A stretch of 64,000 bases of DNA. Origin: Vreelandella songnenensis. Lineage in GTDB: Bacteria > Pseudomonadota > Gammaproteobacteria > Pseudomonadales > Halomonadaceae. The position numbers were made by a program, and so were the translations under genes. The notes under the pieces are model-generated. The model searched no databases and had not been told where the DNA came from. It saw only the letters and a list, made by a program, of their open reading frames with translations. Below, one piece after another: positions 43,833 through 55,979 of this stretch. The DNA is taken from contig NZ_PVTK01000002.1 of assembly GCF_003002925.1 (NCBI RefSeq), positions 354,423 through 418,422 of the forward strand, given 5' to 3'. Each line of letters begins with the position of its first letter. The stretch's first letter is position 1.

Positions 43833-45056
43833 TCAGTTCTGCACCAGGCTGCACTGGCTTTCCGAGAGCGGACGATAGGCCTCTTCAGCAGGAATGGTGC
43901 TGAGAATTTCGTAAAGGTCCCACTCGCCGGTGGACGCTTCCGGGGTTTTCACCTGGGCCAGATACATGTCGTGCACCATGCGGCCATCTTCACGGATACG
44001 CCCGTTGCGGGCAAAGAAGTCGTTGATGGGCTCGGATGCCATCTGCTCGCGCACGGCCTGGGCCTCGTCGGTGCCCGCCGCTTCCACGGCCTTCAGGTAG
44101 TGCATGGTGCTGGAGTAGATACCTGCCTGCACCATGGTGGGCATGCGGCCTACCTCGTCAAAATAGCGCTGCGCCCACTCCCGGGACTGCTCATCCATAT
44201 CCCAGTACCAGCCGGTGGTCAGCAGCAGATTCTGGGTCGCCTCCAGGCCCAGGGCATGCACGTCGTTCAGAAAGATTAGAAGCCCTGCCAGCTGCTGGCC
44301 GGACTGGGTGATACCGAACTGACTGGCAGTGGTGATCGCATTGACCGTATCCGCCCCGGCATTGGCAAGCCCCACGATCTTCGCACCGGACCCCTGGGCC
44401 TGAAGAATGTAGGAGGAGAAGTCGCTGGTCGGGAACGGGTGACGCACCCCACCCACAATCTCTCCGCCGTTGGCTTCCACCACGCTGGTCACGTCCGCTT
44501 CCAGCGCGTGGCCGAAGGCGTAGTCCGCGGTGAGCAGAAACCAGGTATCGCCGCCCTGCTCCACCACCGCCTTGGCGGTACCGTTGGCCAGCGGATAGGT
44601 ATCGTAGACCCAGTGAATATGGTTCGGCGTGCAGTGCTCGTTGGTCACGCTGGAAGCCGCGGAGCCAGACACCAGCCCCAGACGGTTGTTTTCCGCCAGC
44701 ACCTTGGTGACCGCGATGGTGACCGAAGACGCCACCAGACCCGCGACCATATCGACGTTGCGCTGGTCGATCCACTCGCGCACGGTGTTGGCGCCCACGT
44801 CGGCGCTGTTGCGGTCATCGGCGCTGAACACCACGATGGGCGCGCCGTTGACGCTGCCGCCGAAGTCCGCCACCGCCATTTCGAGCGCGGTCAGCCCGCC
44901 GGGGCCGGCAAGGTCACGATAGGTGCCGGACATATCCGCCAGGTAGCCGATGCGCACCTCGTCATCGCTTATCTCGGCCTGAGCGGTGGTGGCCACCACC
45001 GCGGTCGCGGCAGCCATGGCGATGCTTGCCGCGAGTCGCTTCTTGATTAACGTCAT
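43833..45056 (-). CDS. Branched-chain amino-acid/amide substrate-binding protein
   Basis: 407 residues, type-I periplasmic binding fold (Peripla_BP_6). A Sec signal peptide (MTLIKKRLAASIAMAAATAVVATTAQA in outline; cleavage near residue 27) is followed by VRIGYLADMSGTYRDLAGPGG, the ligand-site opening of LivK-type proteins. I start at ATG 45056, with AGGAG upstream; the frame reaches 36 bases further. It delivers ligand to LivHM. The context of LiuR boxes and leucine/valine catabolic genes supports branched-chain amino acids, although this protein group also includes amide/urea binders. Confidence 0.88.
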   Translation of the reverse strand: MTLIKKRLAASIAMAAATAVVATTAQAEISDDEVRIGYLADMSGTYRDLAGPGGLTALEMAVADFGGSVNGAPIVVFSADDRNSADVGANTVREWIDQRNVDMVAGLVASSVTIAVTKVLAENNRLGLVSGSAASSVTNEHCTPNHIHWVYDTYPLANGTAKAVVEQGGDTWFLLTADYAFGHALEADVTSVVEANGGEIVGGVRHPFPTSDFSSYILQAQGSGAKIVGLANAGADTVNAITTASQFGITQSGQQLAGLLIFLNDVHALGLEATQNLLLTTGWYWDMDEQSREWAQRYFDEVGRMPTMVQAGIYSSTMHYLKAVEAAGTDEAQAVREQMASEPINDFFARNGRIREDGRMVHDMYLAQVKTPEASTGEWDLYEILSTIPAEEAYRPLSESQCSLVQN

Positions 45057-45076
45057 GTTCGTCTCCTGGCCTCTGG

Positions 45077-45172
45077 CCATTGTTGTTGTCATGTGGCGCT
45101 GTTGTGATGTGACGCTGTTGTGATACGACGTTGCTGGGATGTGAAGTCGTCAGGATGTGAAGTAGTGGTGAT
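45077..45172. repeat. Six degenerate 16-bp tandem repeats
   Basis: Units start at 45077, 45093, 45109, 45125, 45141 and 45157, each exactly 16 bases. The best pair is GTGGCGCTGTTGTGAT (45093-45108) and GTGACGCTGTTGTGAT (45109-45124), 15 of 16 identical; outer units are more diverged. The array fills the gap between livF and the binding-protein gene of one operon. Confidence 0.8.
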
Positions 45173-45195
45173 GTGCCTTCTCAGGGTGTTGCGCT

Positions 45196-45954
45196 TTATA
45201 CGCCAAGCATCGTGTTGAGATGCTCGCGCCGCGCGGGCAGCTCAGAAGCGGTGATCTCCTCGACGATCTGGCCGTGGTCCATCACGAAGTGGCGGTCGGC
45301 CAAGGGGGCCGCAAAACGAAAGTTCTGCTCGACCAGCACGATGGTCATGCCGCGTGCTTTCAGCTGCACCAGCACTTCACCGAGTTTCTGCACGATGACC
45401 GGGGCCAGGCCTTCGGTAATTTCGTCGAGCAGCAGAATGCGCGCCCCGGTACGCAGGATGCGCGCCATGGCCAGCATCTGCTGTTCGCCGCCGGAAAGCC
45501 GGGTGCCCTGGCTTCTGCGCCGCTCGAACAGGTTCGGGAACATGGTGTAGATATCGTCCAGGCTCATGCCGCCGGAGCTGACTGTGGGCGGCAGCAGCAG
45601 GTTTTCGTGGACATCCAGGCTTGCAAAGATGCCGCGCTCCTCGGGGCAGTAGCCGATGCCCAGGCGCGGGATATGGTGCGGCTTCATGGAAAGCGTCTGC
45701 TGGCCGCTGATCACGATGGAGCCGGTACGCCGCCCGACCATGTTCATCATGGCTTTCAGGGTGGTACTGCGTCCGGCGCCGTTGCGGCCCAGGAGCGTGA
45801 CCAGCTCGCCCTGCTTCACGTCGAAACTGACCCCGTGAAGAATGTGCGACTCGCCATAGAAGGCGTGCAGGTCCTTCACCCGAATCATTTCCCGGGCGGA
45901 GTGGTTAGCGGTTGGCGCAGTCGCCGGGGCTGAGTTTATCGTACTGTTCATCAT
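45196..45954 (-). CDS. livF: Branched-chain amino-acid ABC transporter ATPase LivF
   Basis: 252 residues. Signature RLSGGEQQMLAMARIL, Walker B ILLLDEITEGL and switch histidine region are typical of LivF. Walker A reads GRNGAGRSTT: the invariant lysine is arginine (R62), confirmed at the base level (CGC codon). I recall such an Arg variant in some other LivF homologues, so the gene may still work, but nucleotide binding could be altered. The start overlaps the livG stop by 4 bases. Confidence 0.9.
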   Translation of the reverse strand: MMNSTINSAPATAPTANHSAREMIRVKDLHAFYGESHILHGVSFDVKQGELVTLLGRNGAGRSTTLKAMMNMVGRRTGSIVISGQQTLSMKPHHIPRLGIGYCPEERGIFASLDVHENLLLPPTVSSGGMSLDDIYTMFPNLFERRRSQGTRLSGGEQQMLAMARILRTGARILLLDEITEGLAPVIVQKLGEVLVQLKARGMTIVLVEQNFRFAAPLADRHFVMDHGQIVEEITASELPARREHLNTMLGV

Positions 45955-46754
45955 GCGCTGGCTCTCGCTTTCTCGGCGTCGTTTTCGGCGCTTCCCATGT
46001 AGGCCTCGCGCACCCGCGGGTCGTTCGAGACGCTGGCGTAGTCTCCTTCGGCCAGCACCGCCCCCCGGGCCAGCACCGTGATGCGGTCACAAAGCCGACT
46101 GACCACGCTCAGGTTGTGCTCCACCATCAGTACCGTGCGCCCTTTCGATACCCGCTTGATCAGCGCCACGATGCGATCCACGTCTTCCGCGCCCATGCCT
46201 TGAGTGGGTTCGTCAAGCAGCAGCATCACCGGGTCGAGTGCAAGCGTGGTGGCCACTTCAAGCGCCCGCTTGCGCCCGTAGGGCATCTCGACGGTCAGGG
46301 TATCGGCGTACTCGCTCAGGCCTACCTCGTCAAGCAGCGCCATGGCGCGCTCGTTCAAGTGATCCAGGGTTTTTTCCGATTTCCAGAAGTGAAACGAGGT
46401 GCCCAAGCGTAGTTGAAGCGCCACGCGAACGTTTTCGAGCGCAGTCATGTGAGCGAACACCGCCGATATCTGGAACGAGCGTACCAGCCCCAGCCGGGCA
46501 ATCTGGTTGGCCTTGAGCGAGGTAATGGGCTTGCCCCGGTACAGGATCTCGCCCCGGGTGGGTGGCAAAAACTTGGTGAGCAGGTTGAAGACGGTGGTCT
46601 TGCCGGCGCCGTTGGGGCCGATCAGGGCGTGAATATGGCCTTCCTGCACACTCAGGTCGACGTCATCCACCGCCGTGAAGCCGCGAAAACTCTTGGTCAG
46701 GCCACGCGTTTCAAGCACCGCTGCAGAAGCGGGCGAAGTAGCGGTTGCACTCAT
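45951..46754 (-). CDS. livG: Branched-chain amino-acid ABC transporter ATPase LivG
   Basis: 267 residues. Walker A GPNGAGKTTVFNLLTKFL is intact, the LivG-type helical stretch LARSF-like RLGLVRSFQISAVFAHMTALENV is present, and Walker B reads VMLLLDEPTQGMG. The signature is unusual: MPYGRKRALEVATTLALDP in place of LSxGQ, a common LivG form. First gene of the importer operon; a LiuR-like box lies upstream at 46871. Confidence 0.93.
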   Translation of the reverse strand: MSATATSPASAAVLETRGLTKSFRGFTAVDDVDLSVQEGHIHALIGPNGAGKTTVFNLLTKFLPPTRGEILYRGKPITSLKANQIARLGLVRSFQISAVFAHMTALENVRVALQLRLGTSFHFWKSEKTLDHLNERAMALLDEVGLSEYADTLTVEMPYGRKRALEVATTLALDPVMLLLDEPTQGMGAEDVDRIVALIKRVSKGRTVLMVEHNLSVVSRLCDRITVLARGAVLAEGDYASVSNDPRVREAYMGSAENDAEKARASA

Positions 46755-46870
46755 GGTGTGCCAGTCCTCTGTTGTTCTTGTGTCGTATCGGGTGCGGGCT
46801 TGATACGAAGGCGAGGTTTCGGTTATCGAGCGTCTGCCCGGCAGTTATTTTTGTTAGCGGGCTGTGCATA

Positions 46871-46886
46871 TTTACCTGAACGTAAA
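46871..46886. promoter_or_regulatory. LiuR box before livG
   Basis: TTTACCTGAACGTAAA matches the palindrome TTTACGTTAACGTAAA at 14 of 16 positions, about 117 bases before the livG start. Same element as at 47037 and 41749. Confidence 0.6.
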
Positions 46887-47036
46887 GTGCAGCTTCAAAC
46901 TAGCAACCTCGGGTAGGCCATGACAATTACAACTTTGGTCTACCGCTATTCATATTAGCGTTCTATAAAACAACAACCTGCTATTTGACAACGGCTTACC
47001 GCATACAGGGCGTCTCTGCACACGCCCAATGACTGC

Positions 47037-47052
47037 TTTACGTTAACGTCAA
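47037..47052. promoter_or_regulatory. LiuR box before liuR
   Basis: TTTACGTTAACGTCAA matches the palindrome TTTACGTTAACGTAAA at 15 of 16 positions, 64 bases before the liuR start. LiuR of other proteobacteria binds such sites in front of its own operon, so autoregulation is likely. Confidence 0.75.
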
Positions 47053-47115
47053 CTTGTTTTAGCCTCAATGGCAGTGTTCCATGGGAACAGACCCTTTCGA
47101 CGAGAATCTTGAACA

Positions 47116-47544
47116 ATGAGCAGAACCTACTCGATCAGCGAACTGGCCAACGAGTTTGATGTGACTACCCGCAGCATCCGGTTTTACGAAGACCAGGAGC
47201 TGCTGCGCCCGGCACGCCGCGGCCAGACGCGCATCTACAGCAGCAAGGACCGGGTGCGCCTGAAGCTCACCCTGCGCGGCAAGCGCCTGGGCCTGTCACT
47301 TGCCGAGATTCGCGAGCTCTTCGAGCTGTGGGACGAGACCCGCAGCGGCAGCGAAAAGCAGCTTCACCTGATGCTCGAAAAGATTACCGAGCGCCGGGCG
47401 GCGCTCGAACAGCAGATGAAAGACATCACCATGGTGCAGCTGGAGCTTGAAAGCGCCGAGATCCGCTGTCGCCAGGCGCTCGAGGAGCTCAGCGAGAAAC
47501 GCAGCGACGACGTGCGCGTCAAGGCTTCGTCGTCCGCTTCCTGA
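47116..47544 (+). CDS. liuR: MerR-family regulator LiuR of branched-chain amino-acid breakdown
   Basis: 142 residues. The N-terminal MerR HTH (YSISELANEFDVTTRSIRFYEDQELL), the recognition wing RRGQTRIYSSKDRVRLKL, then a long dimerisation helix; no metal-binding cysteine pair. It is first in the liu operon, and palindromes matching the known LiuR motif precede this operon, the valine operon and livG. LiuR normally represses until branched-chain intermediates accumulate. Confidence 0.92.
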   Translation: MSRTYSISELANEFDVTTRSIRFYEDQELLRPARRGQTRIYSSKDRVRLKLTLRGKRLGLSLAEIRELFELWDETRSGSEKQLHLMLEKITERRAALEQQMKDITMVQLELESAEIRCRQALEELSEKRSDDVRVKASSSAS

Positions 47545-47563
47545 CGACGCGGTTCTCCCAGCG

Positions 47564-47605
47564 CATTACCTATTCAGCACTACCTATCCAGCATGACCTA
47601 TCTAA
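47564..47605. repeat. Three 14-bp tandem repeats between liuR and liuA
   Basis: CATTACCTATTCAG (47564-47577), CACTACCTATCCAG (47578-47591) and CATGACCTATCTAA (47592-47605) follow one another without gaps in the 84-base space between liuR and liuA. Confidence 0.8.
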
Positions 47606-47628
47606 CAATATTCAACAGGTGATCGACC

Positions 47629-48798
47629 ATGCACTCTCTCTACTCGGAACTCAATTTCGGCCTCGACGATGAAATGAACATGCTGCGCGAGCAGGTCAAC
47701 GCCTTTGCTGCCAGCGAGATCGCCCCGCGTGCTGCACAAATCGACCGCAACAACGAGTTCCCCAACGACCTGTGGCAGAAGTTCGGCGACATGGGGCTTC
47801 TGGGCATTACCGTTTCAGAAGAGGATGGCGGCAGCGGCATGGGGTATCTGGCCCACTGTATCGCCATGGAAGAGATTTCCCGGGCCAGCGCCTCAGTTGC
47901 GCTTTCCTATGGCGCGCACTCCAACCTGTGCGTGAACCAGATCAAGCGCAACGCCTCCCCCATGCAAAAGGAGAAGTACCTGCCCAGGCTGATGAGCGGC
48001 GAGCACGTGGGCGCACTTGCCATGTCCGAGCCGGGTGCCGGCTCGGATGTCGTTTCCATGCAGCTGCGCGCCCGAAAGGACGGCGACCGTTACATCCTCA
48101 ACGGCAACAAGATGTGGATCACCAACGGCCCGGATGCGGACGTGCTGGTGGTCTACGCCAAGACCGACCCGGACGCAGGCTCCAGAGGCATCACCACCTT
48201 CTTGATCGAAAAGGGCATGCCCGGATTTTCCACGGCGCAGAAGCTCGACAAGCTGGGCATGCGCGGCTCCAACACCTGCGAGCTGGTGTTTCAGGACTGC
48301 GAAGTGCCCGCGGAAAACGTGCTGGGCAACGTCGGCAAGGGCGTCAACGTCCTGATGAGCGGGCTGGATTACGAGCGTACCGTGCTGGCCGCGGGGCCTG
48401 TGGGCATCATGCAGGCCGCCATGGATGTGGTCGTGCCCTATATTCACGAGCGCCGTCAGTTCAATCAGTCGATCGGCGAGTTCCAGCTGGTGCAGGGCAA
48501 GGTGGCAGACATGTACACCACGCTCAACGCCTGCCGGGCGTATCTCTACGCCGTGGCGGCCGCCTGCGACCGGGGCCAGACCTCGCGCAAGGATGCCGCC
48601 GGAGTAATTCTCTACTGCGCCGAAAAGGCCACGCAAACCGCGCTGGACGCCATTCAGCTGCTGGGCGGCAACGGCTATATCAACGAGTACCCCACCGGGC
48701 GGCTTCTGCGCGATGCCAAGCTCTACGAGATCGGCGCAGGCACCAGCGAGATTCGGCGCATGCTGATTGGCCGTGAACTGTTTACCGAAAGCAAGTAG
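47629..48798 (+). CDS. liuA: Isovaleryl-CoA dehydrogenase
   Basis: 389 residues, FAD enzyme converting isovaleryl-CoA to 3-methylcrotonyl-CoA in leucine breakdown. The catalytic Glu of this subfamily lies in the internal helix [19 protein letters not shown], and the C-terminal EGTxE of other acyl-CoA dehydrogenases is replaced by GAGTSEI, exactly as in isovaleryl-CoA dehydrogenases. [10 protein letters not shown] and [20 protein letters not shown] are also present. liuB follows by 9 bases. Confidence 0.95.
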   Translation: MHSLYSELNFGLDDEMNMLREQVNAFAASEIAPRAAQIDRNNEFPNDLWQKFGDMGLLGITVSEEDGGSGMGYLAHCIAMEEISRASASVALSYGAHSNLCVNQIKRNASPMQKEKYLPRLMSGEHVGALAMSEPGAGSDVVSMQLRARKDGDRYILNGNKMWITNGPDADVLVVYAKTDPDAGSRGITTFLIEKGMPGFSTAQKLDKLGMRGSNTCELVFQDCEVPAENVLGNVGKGVNVLMSGLDYERTVLAAGPVGIMQAAMDVVVPYIHERRQFNQSIGEFQLVQGKVADMYTTLNACRAYLYAVAAACDRGQTSRKDAAGVILYCAEKATQTALDAIQLLGGNGYINEYPTGRLLRDAKLYEIGAGTSEIRRMLIGRELFTESK

Positions 48799-48807
48799 GG
48801 GCATGCC

Positions 48808-50415
48808 ATGAGCACGATCACCACCCAGGTCAACCCCAGAAGCGAGCTTTACCTGGCCAACGCCGCCGCCATGCGCGCCGAGGTGGACAAACTTTGCGCG
48901 CTTAACACGACCATCGCCCAGGGCGGCGGCGCCCAGGCGCGCGAGCGCCACGAGAGTCGCGGCAAGCTGTTTGCCCGCGACCGCATCGACCACCTGCTGG
49001 ATGAAGGCTCGCCGTTTCTGGAATTCTCGGCGCTGGCCGCCTATCAGGTCTATGAAACCGATGTGCCCGCGGCGGGCGTCATCACCGGCATCGGACGGGT
49101 GTCCGGGGTGGAGTGCGTGATCGTGGCCAACGACGCCACGGTCAAGGGCGGCACCTACTTCCCGCTCACCGTGAAAAAGCATCTGCGCGCCCAGGAGATC
49201 GCCCGCAAGCACCGCTTGCCGTGCCTCTACCTGGTGGATTCCGGCGGCGCCTTTCTGCCCCGCCAGGATGATGTATTCCCGGACCGCGACCACTTCGGGC
49301 GCATCTTCTATAACCAGGCGACGATGTCGGCGGAAGGTATCCCGCAGATCGCCGTGGTAATGGGCTCCTGCACCGCTGGCGGCGCCTACGTGCCCGCCAT
49401 GGCGGACGAGTCCATCATCGTGCGTGAGCAGGGCACGATCTTTCTGGGTGGCCCGCCGCTGGTGAAGGCCGCCACCGGCGAAACCATCAGCGCGGAAGCC
49501 CTGGGAGGTGCCGATGTACACGCCAAGATCAGCGGCGTGGCGGACCACTATGCCGAAAACGATTTGCACGCCCTGCAGATCGCCCGCGCCTGCGTCTCCA
49601 GGCTCAACTGGCAAAAGCGCGGCAAACTTGCCATGCAGGCACCCGAGCCGCCGACGCTCGACCCGACGGAGCTTTACGGCATCGTGGGTACCGATCTGAA
49701 AAAGCCCTTTGACGTTCGTGAAGTGATCGGGCGGATCGTGGATGCGTCCAACTTTGACGAGTTCAAGCGCTACTACGGCGATACGCTGGTCACCGGCTTT
49801 GCGCATATTCACGGCCACCCGGTAGGCATCATCGCCAACAACGGCGTGCTGTTTTCGGAGTCGGCGGTAAAAGGCGCGCACTTTATCGAGCTGTGCGCCC
49901 AGCGCAAGATTCCGCTGGTATTTCTGCAGAACATCACCGGCTTCATGGTCGGCTCAACCTACGAGCACGAAGGCATCGCCAAGCACGGCGCGAAGCTCGT
50001 GACCGCCGTGGCGTGTGCCAAGGTGCCCAAGTTCACCGTGCTGATCGGCGGAAGCTTCGGCGCCGGCAACTACGGCATGTGCGGGCGCGCCTATGACCCG
50101 AACCTTCTGTTCATGTGGCCCAACGCGCGCATTTCGGTGATGGGCGGTGAACAGGCCGCGGGCGTGCTCGCCCAGGTCAAGCGCGAGCAATTCGAGCGCG
50201 AAGGCCGGGAGTGGACTCGACAGGACGAGGAAGCCTTCAAGGCGCCTACCCGCGAGCAGTACGAGCACCAGGGCCACCCGAACTATGCAAGCGCACGGCT
50301 TTGGGATGACGGCGTGATCGACCCCCTTCAGACCCGCGACGTGCTGGGGCTAGCGCTTGCCGCAGCGATGAATGCCGAAATCGAAGAGACGCGCTTTGGC
50401 GTGTTTCGAATGTAG
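48808..50415 (+). CDS. liuB: Methylcrotonyl-CoA carboxylase, carboxyltransferase (beta) subunit
   Basis: 535 residues. Two crotonase-like halves of the acetyl/propionyl-CoA carboxyltransferase family, with [28 protein letters not shown], the [17 protein letters not shown] oxyanion loop and [20 protein letters not shown] segment ([16 protein letters not shown]). It transfers CO2 from carboxybiotin on LiuD to 3-methylcrotonyl-CoA. liuC begins 11 bases after. Confidence 0.95.
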   Translation: MSTITTQVNPRSELYLANAAAMRAEVDKLCALNTTIAQGGGAQARERHESRGKLFARDRIDHLLDEGSPFLEFSALAAYQVYETDVPAAGVITGIGRVSGVECVIVANDATVKGGTYFPLTVKKHLRAQEIARKHRLPCLYLVDSGGAFLPRQDDVFPDRDHFGRIFYNQATMSAEGIPQIAVVMGSCTAGGAYVPAMADESIIVREQGTIFLGGPPLVKAATGETISAEALGGADVHAKISGVADHYAENDLHALQIARACVSRLNWQKRGKLAMQAPEPPTLDPTELYGIVGTDLKKPFDVREVIGRIVDASNFDEFKRYYGDTLVTGFAHIHGHPVGIIANNGVLFSESAVKGAHFIELCAQRKIPLVFLQNITGFMVGSTYEHEGIAKHGAKLVTAVACAKVPKFTVLIGGSFGAGNYGMCGRAYDPNLLFMWPNARISVMGGEQAAGVLAQVKREQFEREGREWTRQDEEAFKAPTREQYEHQGHPNYASARLWDDGVIDPLQTRDVLGLALAAAMNAEIEETRFGVFRM

Positions 50416-50426
50416 AGGTGGGCACC

Positions 50427-51233
50427 ATGGCTTATTCAACATTGACGATACAAGACGGCGTGGCGCGCCTGTCGCTCGACCGCCCGGAGGTGCACAACGC
50501 CTTCGACGATAGCCTGATTGCCGAGCTGAATGCGCACCTGGTCGAACTCGAAACGCGTGCAGAAGCGGGTGACGTGCGCGCAGTGGTGCTGGGCTCCCAG
50601 GGCAAGAGCTTTTCCGCCGGGGCGGATCTTCACTGGATGAAGCGCATGGTCGATTACGACTTGGACGACAACCTTGCCGATTCGCGCAAGCTTTCCGAGC
50701 TGATGCACCGCCTGGACACCCTGCCCTGCCCCACGCTCTGCCGCGTGCAGGGTGCGGCATTTGGCGGGGCCGTGGGTCTGGCCGCCTGCTGCGATATCGT
50801 CATTGCCGCGCGCGAGGCCAAGTTCTGCCTTTCGGAGGTCAAGATTGGCCTCTCGCCCGCGGTCATCAGCCCTTACGTTCAGCGCGCCCTCGGCTCGCGC
50901 CAGATGCGCCGCTATGCGCTTACCGGCGAAGTGATGGATGCCGATACCGCGCTGTCTCTGGGCCTGGCCCATCTGGTGGTCGAGAGGGACGCGCTGGATA
51001 GCAGCGTGGACGCGATGCTTGCGACACTGCTGGCGGGTTCGCCGCAGGCGCAGCGGGCCACCAAGGCGCTGCTGGCCACGGTCAGCGAATCAACGGAGGC
51101 GGCCGCCACTCGCGAACAGACCTGCCAGGTGATTGCCCGGCTGCGCGTCAGCCCCGAAGGCCAGGAGGGCCTGGGCAGCTTTTTCGAGAAACGCCGCCCG
51201 GCCTGGGTTCAGACACCCGGTTCACAACCATGA
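50427..51233 (+). CDS. liuC: Methylglutaconyl-CoA hydratase
   Basis: 268 residues, crotonase fold. Oxyanion segments KSFSAGADLHWMKRMVDY and GAAFGGAVGLAACCDIVIA, with catalytic Glu in SEVKIGLSPAVISPYV. It hydrates 3-methylglutaconyl-CoA to HMG-CoA. I start at ATG 50427, preceded by AGAGGTGGG; a GTG nine bases earlier is in frame. It lies between the two carboxylase subunit genes, the usual liu order. Confidence 0.92.
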   Translation: MAYSTLTIQDGVARLSLDRPEVHNAFDDSLIAELNAHLVELETRAEAGDVRAVVLGSQGKSFSAGADLHWMKRMVDYDLDDNLADSRKLSELMHRLDTLPCPTLCRVQGAAFGGAVGLAACCDIVIAAREAKFCLSEVKIGLSPAVISPYVQRALGSRQMRRYALTGEVMDADTALSLGLAHLVVERDALDSSVDAMLATLLAGSPQAQRATKALLATVSESTEAAATREQTCQVIARLRVSPEGQEGLGSFFEKRRPAWVQTPGSQP

Positions 51234-51247
51234 CGCAGGAGCCCGCC

Positions 51248-53286
<2,039 letters not shown>

Positions 53287-53290
<4 letters not shown>

Positions 53291-54195
53291 CCCTGCCCCA
53301 GCGCGTACGCCTGTTTGAAATGGCCCCCCGGGACGGCCTGCAGAACGAGCCCGGCGCCCTGGTGCCTACCGCCACCAAGATCGAGCTGATCGAGCGGCTG
53401 GCCAGCGCCGGCATTCGCCATATCGAGGCGGCAAGCTTCGTCTCGCCCCGGTGGGTGCCGCAAATGGGCGACGCCGGTGACGTCATGCGCGGCATTACCC
53501 GCACCCCGGGCGTGGTGTACTCGGCGCTGACCCCTAACCTTCAGGGGCTGGAAAACGCCCTTGAGGCGGGGGTTGAAGAGGTCGCCGTGTTTGGCGCCGC
53601 TTCAGAGGCCTTCTCGCAGAAGAATATCAACTGTTCGATTGCCGAGTCGCTTACGCGCTTCGCGCCGGTGCTGGAGCGCGCCCAGAGCGCTGGCGTGCGC
53701 GTGCGCGGGTATGTCTCCTGCGTGCTGGGCTGCCCTTATGAAGGCGCCATCGAGCCTGCGCGGGTGGCAAAGGTCGCCCGCGCGCTTTTTGACATGGGCT
53801 GCTACGAGGTTTCGCTGGGTGACACCATTGGCGTGGGCACTCCACTCGTCGCGAAAAGGATGGTCAACGCGGTAAGCCAAGAGGTACCCATCGAGCGGTT
53901 GGCCGCCCACTTTCACGACACCTACGGCATGGCGATCGCCAATCTGTATGCAGTCATGGAAGAAGGCATCAGCGTGATCGATGCGGCCACCGGGGGCCTT
54001 GGCGGCTGCCCTTACGCCAAGGGGGCTTCCGGCAACGTGGCCACCGAAGACGTACTCTACCTGCTCGACGGGCTGGGCATCGATACCGGCATCGACCTGG
54101 AGGCCGTGATCGAGACAGGCACCTGGATCACACGGGCGCTGGGCCGCCGCCCCGGCTCGAAGGTCGCCCTGGCCAGAGGTACGCGTTCAGCATAG
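53287..54195 (+). CDS. liuE: Hydroxymethylglutaryl-CoA lyase
   Basis: 302 residues, TIM-barrel metal-dependent lyase splitting HMG-CoA to acetoacetate and acetyl-CoA. Typical features: [18 protein letters not shown] at the start, the active-site loop with cysteine [20 protein letters not shown], and metal histidines in [11 protein letters not shown]. The ATG overlaps the liuD stop by 4 bases. It closes the leucine pathway encoded from 47629. Confidence 0.96.
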
Positions 54196-54260
54196 TTGCC
54201 GCATCGACGCCAACCGCTGCGTCCATTCGAACAGACAAGAACAACATTCGGAGAGACATC

Positions 54261-55979
54261 ATGGCACCACATACACCCTCGACCCCGCCCCTGCCAAGCT
54301 ACACCAGCAGCACCGCGGCCAAGCCGCTTCTGGGCATGACCATCGGCGACAAGTTCGACCAGATCGCCGCCGAGTACCCGGATAACGATGCGCTGATCGT
54401 GCTGCATCAGCATATTCACTGGCGCTACCGCAAGCTTCACGAGGAAGTGAACCGCTGCGCCCGGGCGTTGCTGGCCATTGGCGTCAAGCGCGGCGACCGG
54501 GTGGGCATGTGGGCGCCCAACTGCGCCGAGTGGACCCTGACCCAGTTCGCTACCGCCAAGATCGGCGCCATTCTGGTCAATATCAACCCGGCCTACCGCA
54601 CCCATGAGCTCGAGTACGCCTTGAACCAGTCCGGCGCACGCTTTCTGGTCTGCGCTGACCGTTTCAAGAGCTCCGACTACCGCGGCATGCTGTATGAGCT
54701 GGCCCCGGAGCTTCAGAGCAGCACCGATGGCAAACTCAAATCGCTGAAGCTGCCGCGGCTCGAGTGCGTGATCAACTTGAGCGCCGAACAGCATGCGGGC
54801 ATGTGGCGCTGGAGCGATTTCATGCAGGAGGCCAACCGGGTCAGCCAGGCCGAGGTCAACGAACTTCAGGCAACGCTGCAGTTCGATGACCCGATCAACA
54901 TCCAGTACACCTCGGGCACCACCGGCTTCCCCAAGGGGGCCACGCTTTCCCACCACAACATTCTCAACAACGGCTTTTTCGTGGCCGAAAGCATGGGCTT
55001 TACCAGTGAAGACCGCCTGGTGATTCCGGTGCCGCTCTACCACTGCTTTGGCATGGTGATGGGAAACCTTGGCTGCATGACCCATGGCGCAGCGATGATC
55101 TACCCGGATGAGGGCTTCGACCCCGGCAAGGTGCTCAAGGCGGTACACGAGCAGCGCGCCACCGCGCTTTACGGCGTACCCACCATGTTCATCGCCGAGC
55201 TTGGCCACCCCGAGTTTGCCGCCACCGATCTCTCCACGCTGCGTACCGGCATCATGGCGGGCTCGATCTGCCCGGCCGAGATCATGAAGCAGGTGATCAG
55301 CAAGATGAACATGAAAGGCGTGCAGATCGCCTACGGCATGACCGAAACCAGCCCCGTGTCCACCCAGACCGGCGCCGATGATCCGATCGAAAAGCGTGTT
55401 TCCACCGTGGGCCGTACCCAGCCGCATCTGGAGAGCAAGATCGTCGATCCCGGCAACGGCGGCATCCTGCCCCGCGGCGAAATCGGCGAGCTGTGCACCC
55501 GGGGCTACAGCGTCATGCTCCGGTACTGGAACAACCAGCAGGCTACTGATGACGCCATCGACGAAGCGGGCTGGATGCACACCGGCGACCTGGCCACCAT
55601 GGATGACGAGGGCTACGTGCAGATTGTCGGGCGCATCAAGGACATGGTGATTCGCGGCGGCGAGAACGTCTATCCCAAGGAAATCGAGGAGTTTCTGTAT
55701 ACCCACCCGGCGGTGCTGGATGTACAGGTCACCGGCGTGCCCGATGAGAAGTACGGCGAAGAGCTGGTAGCCTGGGTCAAGTTGAATGACACCGCAGGCG
55801 AGATCAGCGGCGAAGATCTTCGCGAGTTCTGCAAGGGCAAGATCACGCACTTCAAGATTCCGCGCTACTTCAAGTTCGTCGACGAATTTCCCATGACCGT
55901 GACCGGCAAGATCCAGAAATTCAGGATGCGCGAGATTTCGATCAACGAACTGGGCCTGAACCAGGAGACGCCCCGGTGA
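54261..55979 (+). CDS. AMP-forming acyl-CoA synthetase (ACSF2-like)
   Basis: 572 residues, ANL superfamily. Core P-loop [18 protein letters not shown], the A5 motif [10 protein letters not shown], hinge [24 protein letters not shown] and C-terminal catalytic lysine in [13 protein letters not shown]. The overall form resembles ACSF2-like medium- or branched-chain acyl-CoA ligases. It follows the liu genes on the same strand (65-base gap), so it may activate branched or isoprenoid-like acids that enter the pathway. GGAGAGA precedes the ATG. Confidence 0.88.
   Translation: MAPHTPSTPPLPSYTSSTAAKPLLGMTIGDKFDQIAAEYPDNDALIVLHQHIHWRYRKLHEEVNRCARALLAIGVKRGDRVGMWAPNCAEWTLTQFATAKIGAILVNINPAYRTHELEYALNQSGARFLVCADRFKSSDYRGMLYELAPELQSSTDGKLKSLKLPRLECVINLSAEQHAGMWRWSDFMQEANRVSQAEVNELQATLQFDDPINIQYTSGTTGFPKGATLSHHNILNNGFFVAESMGFTSEDRLVIPVPLYHCFGMVMGNLGCMTHGAAMIYPDEGFDPGKVLKAVHEQRATALYGVPTMFIAELGHPEFAATDLSTLRTGIMAGSICPAEIMKQVISKMNMKGVQIAYGMTETSPVSTQTGADDPIEKRVSTVGRTQPHLESKIVDPGNGGILPRGEIGELCTRGYSVMLRYWNNQQATDDAIDEAGWMHTGDLATMDDEGYVQIVGRIKDMVIRGGENVYPKEIEEFLYTHPAVLDVQVTGVPDEKYGEELVAWVKLNDTAGEISGEDLREFCKGKITHFKIPRYFKFVDEFPMTVTGKIQKFRMREISINELGLNQETPR

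Larger units (their letters stand above)
46755..47115. promoter_or_regulatory. Divergent livG / liuR intergenic region
   Basis: 361 bases holding the promoters of the importer (leftward) and of liuR (rightward). Two LiuR-like palindromes, at 46871-46886 and 47037-47052, lie near each gene. The middle is AT-rich (about 46920-46990). No gene is supported. Confidence 0.6.

Noticed and set aside
47893..49881. 662-residue minus-strand frame over liuA/liuB
   Set aside because: Antisense shadow of two well-defined liu genes; histidine- and glycine-rich composition is typical of such shadows.
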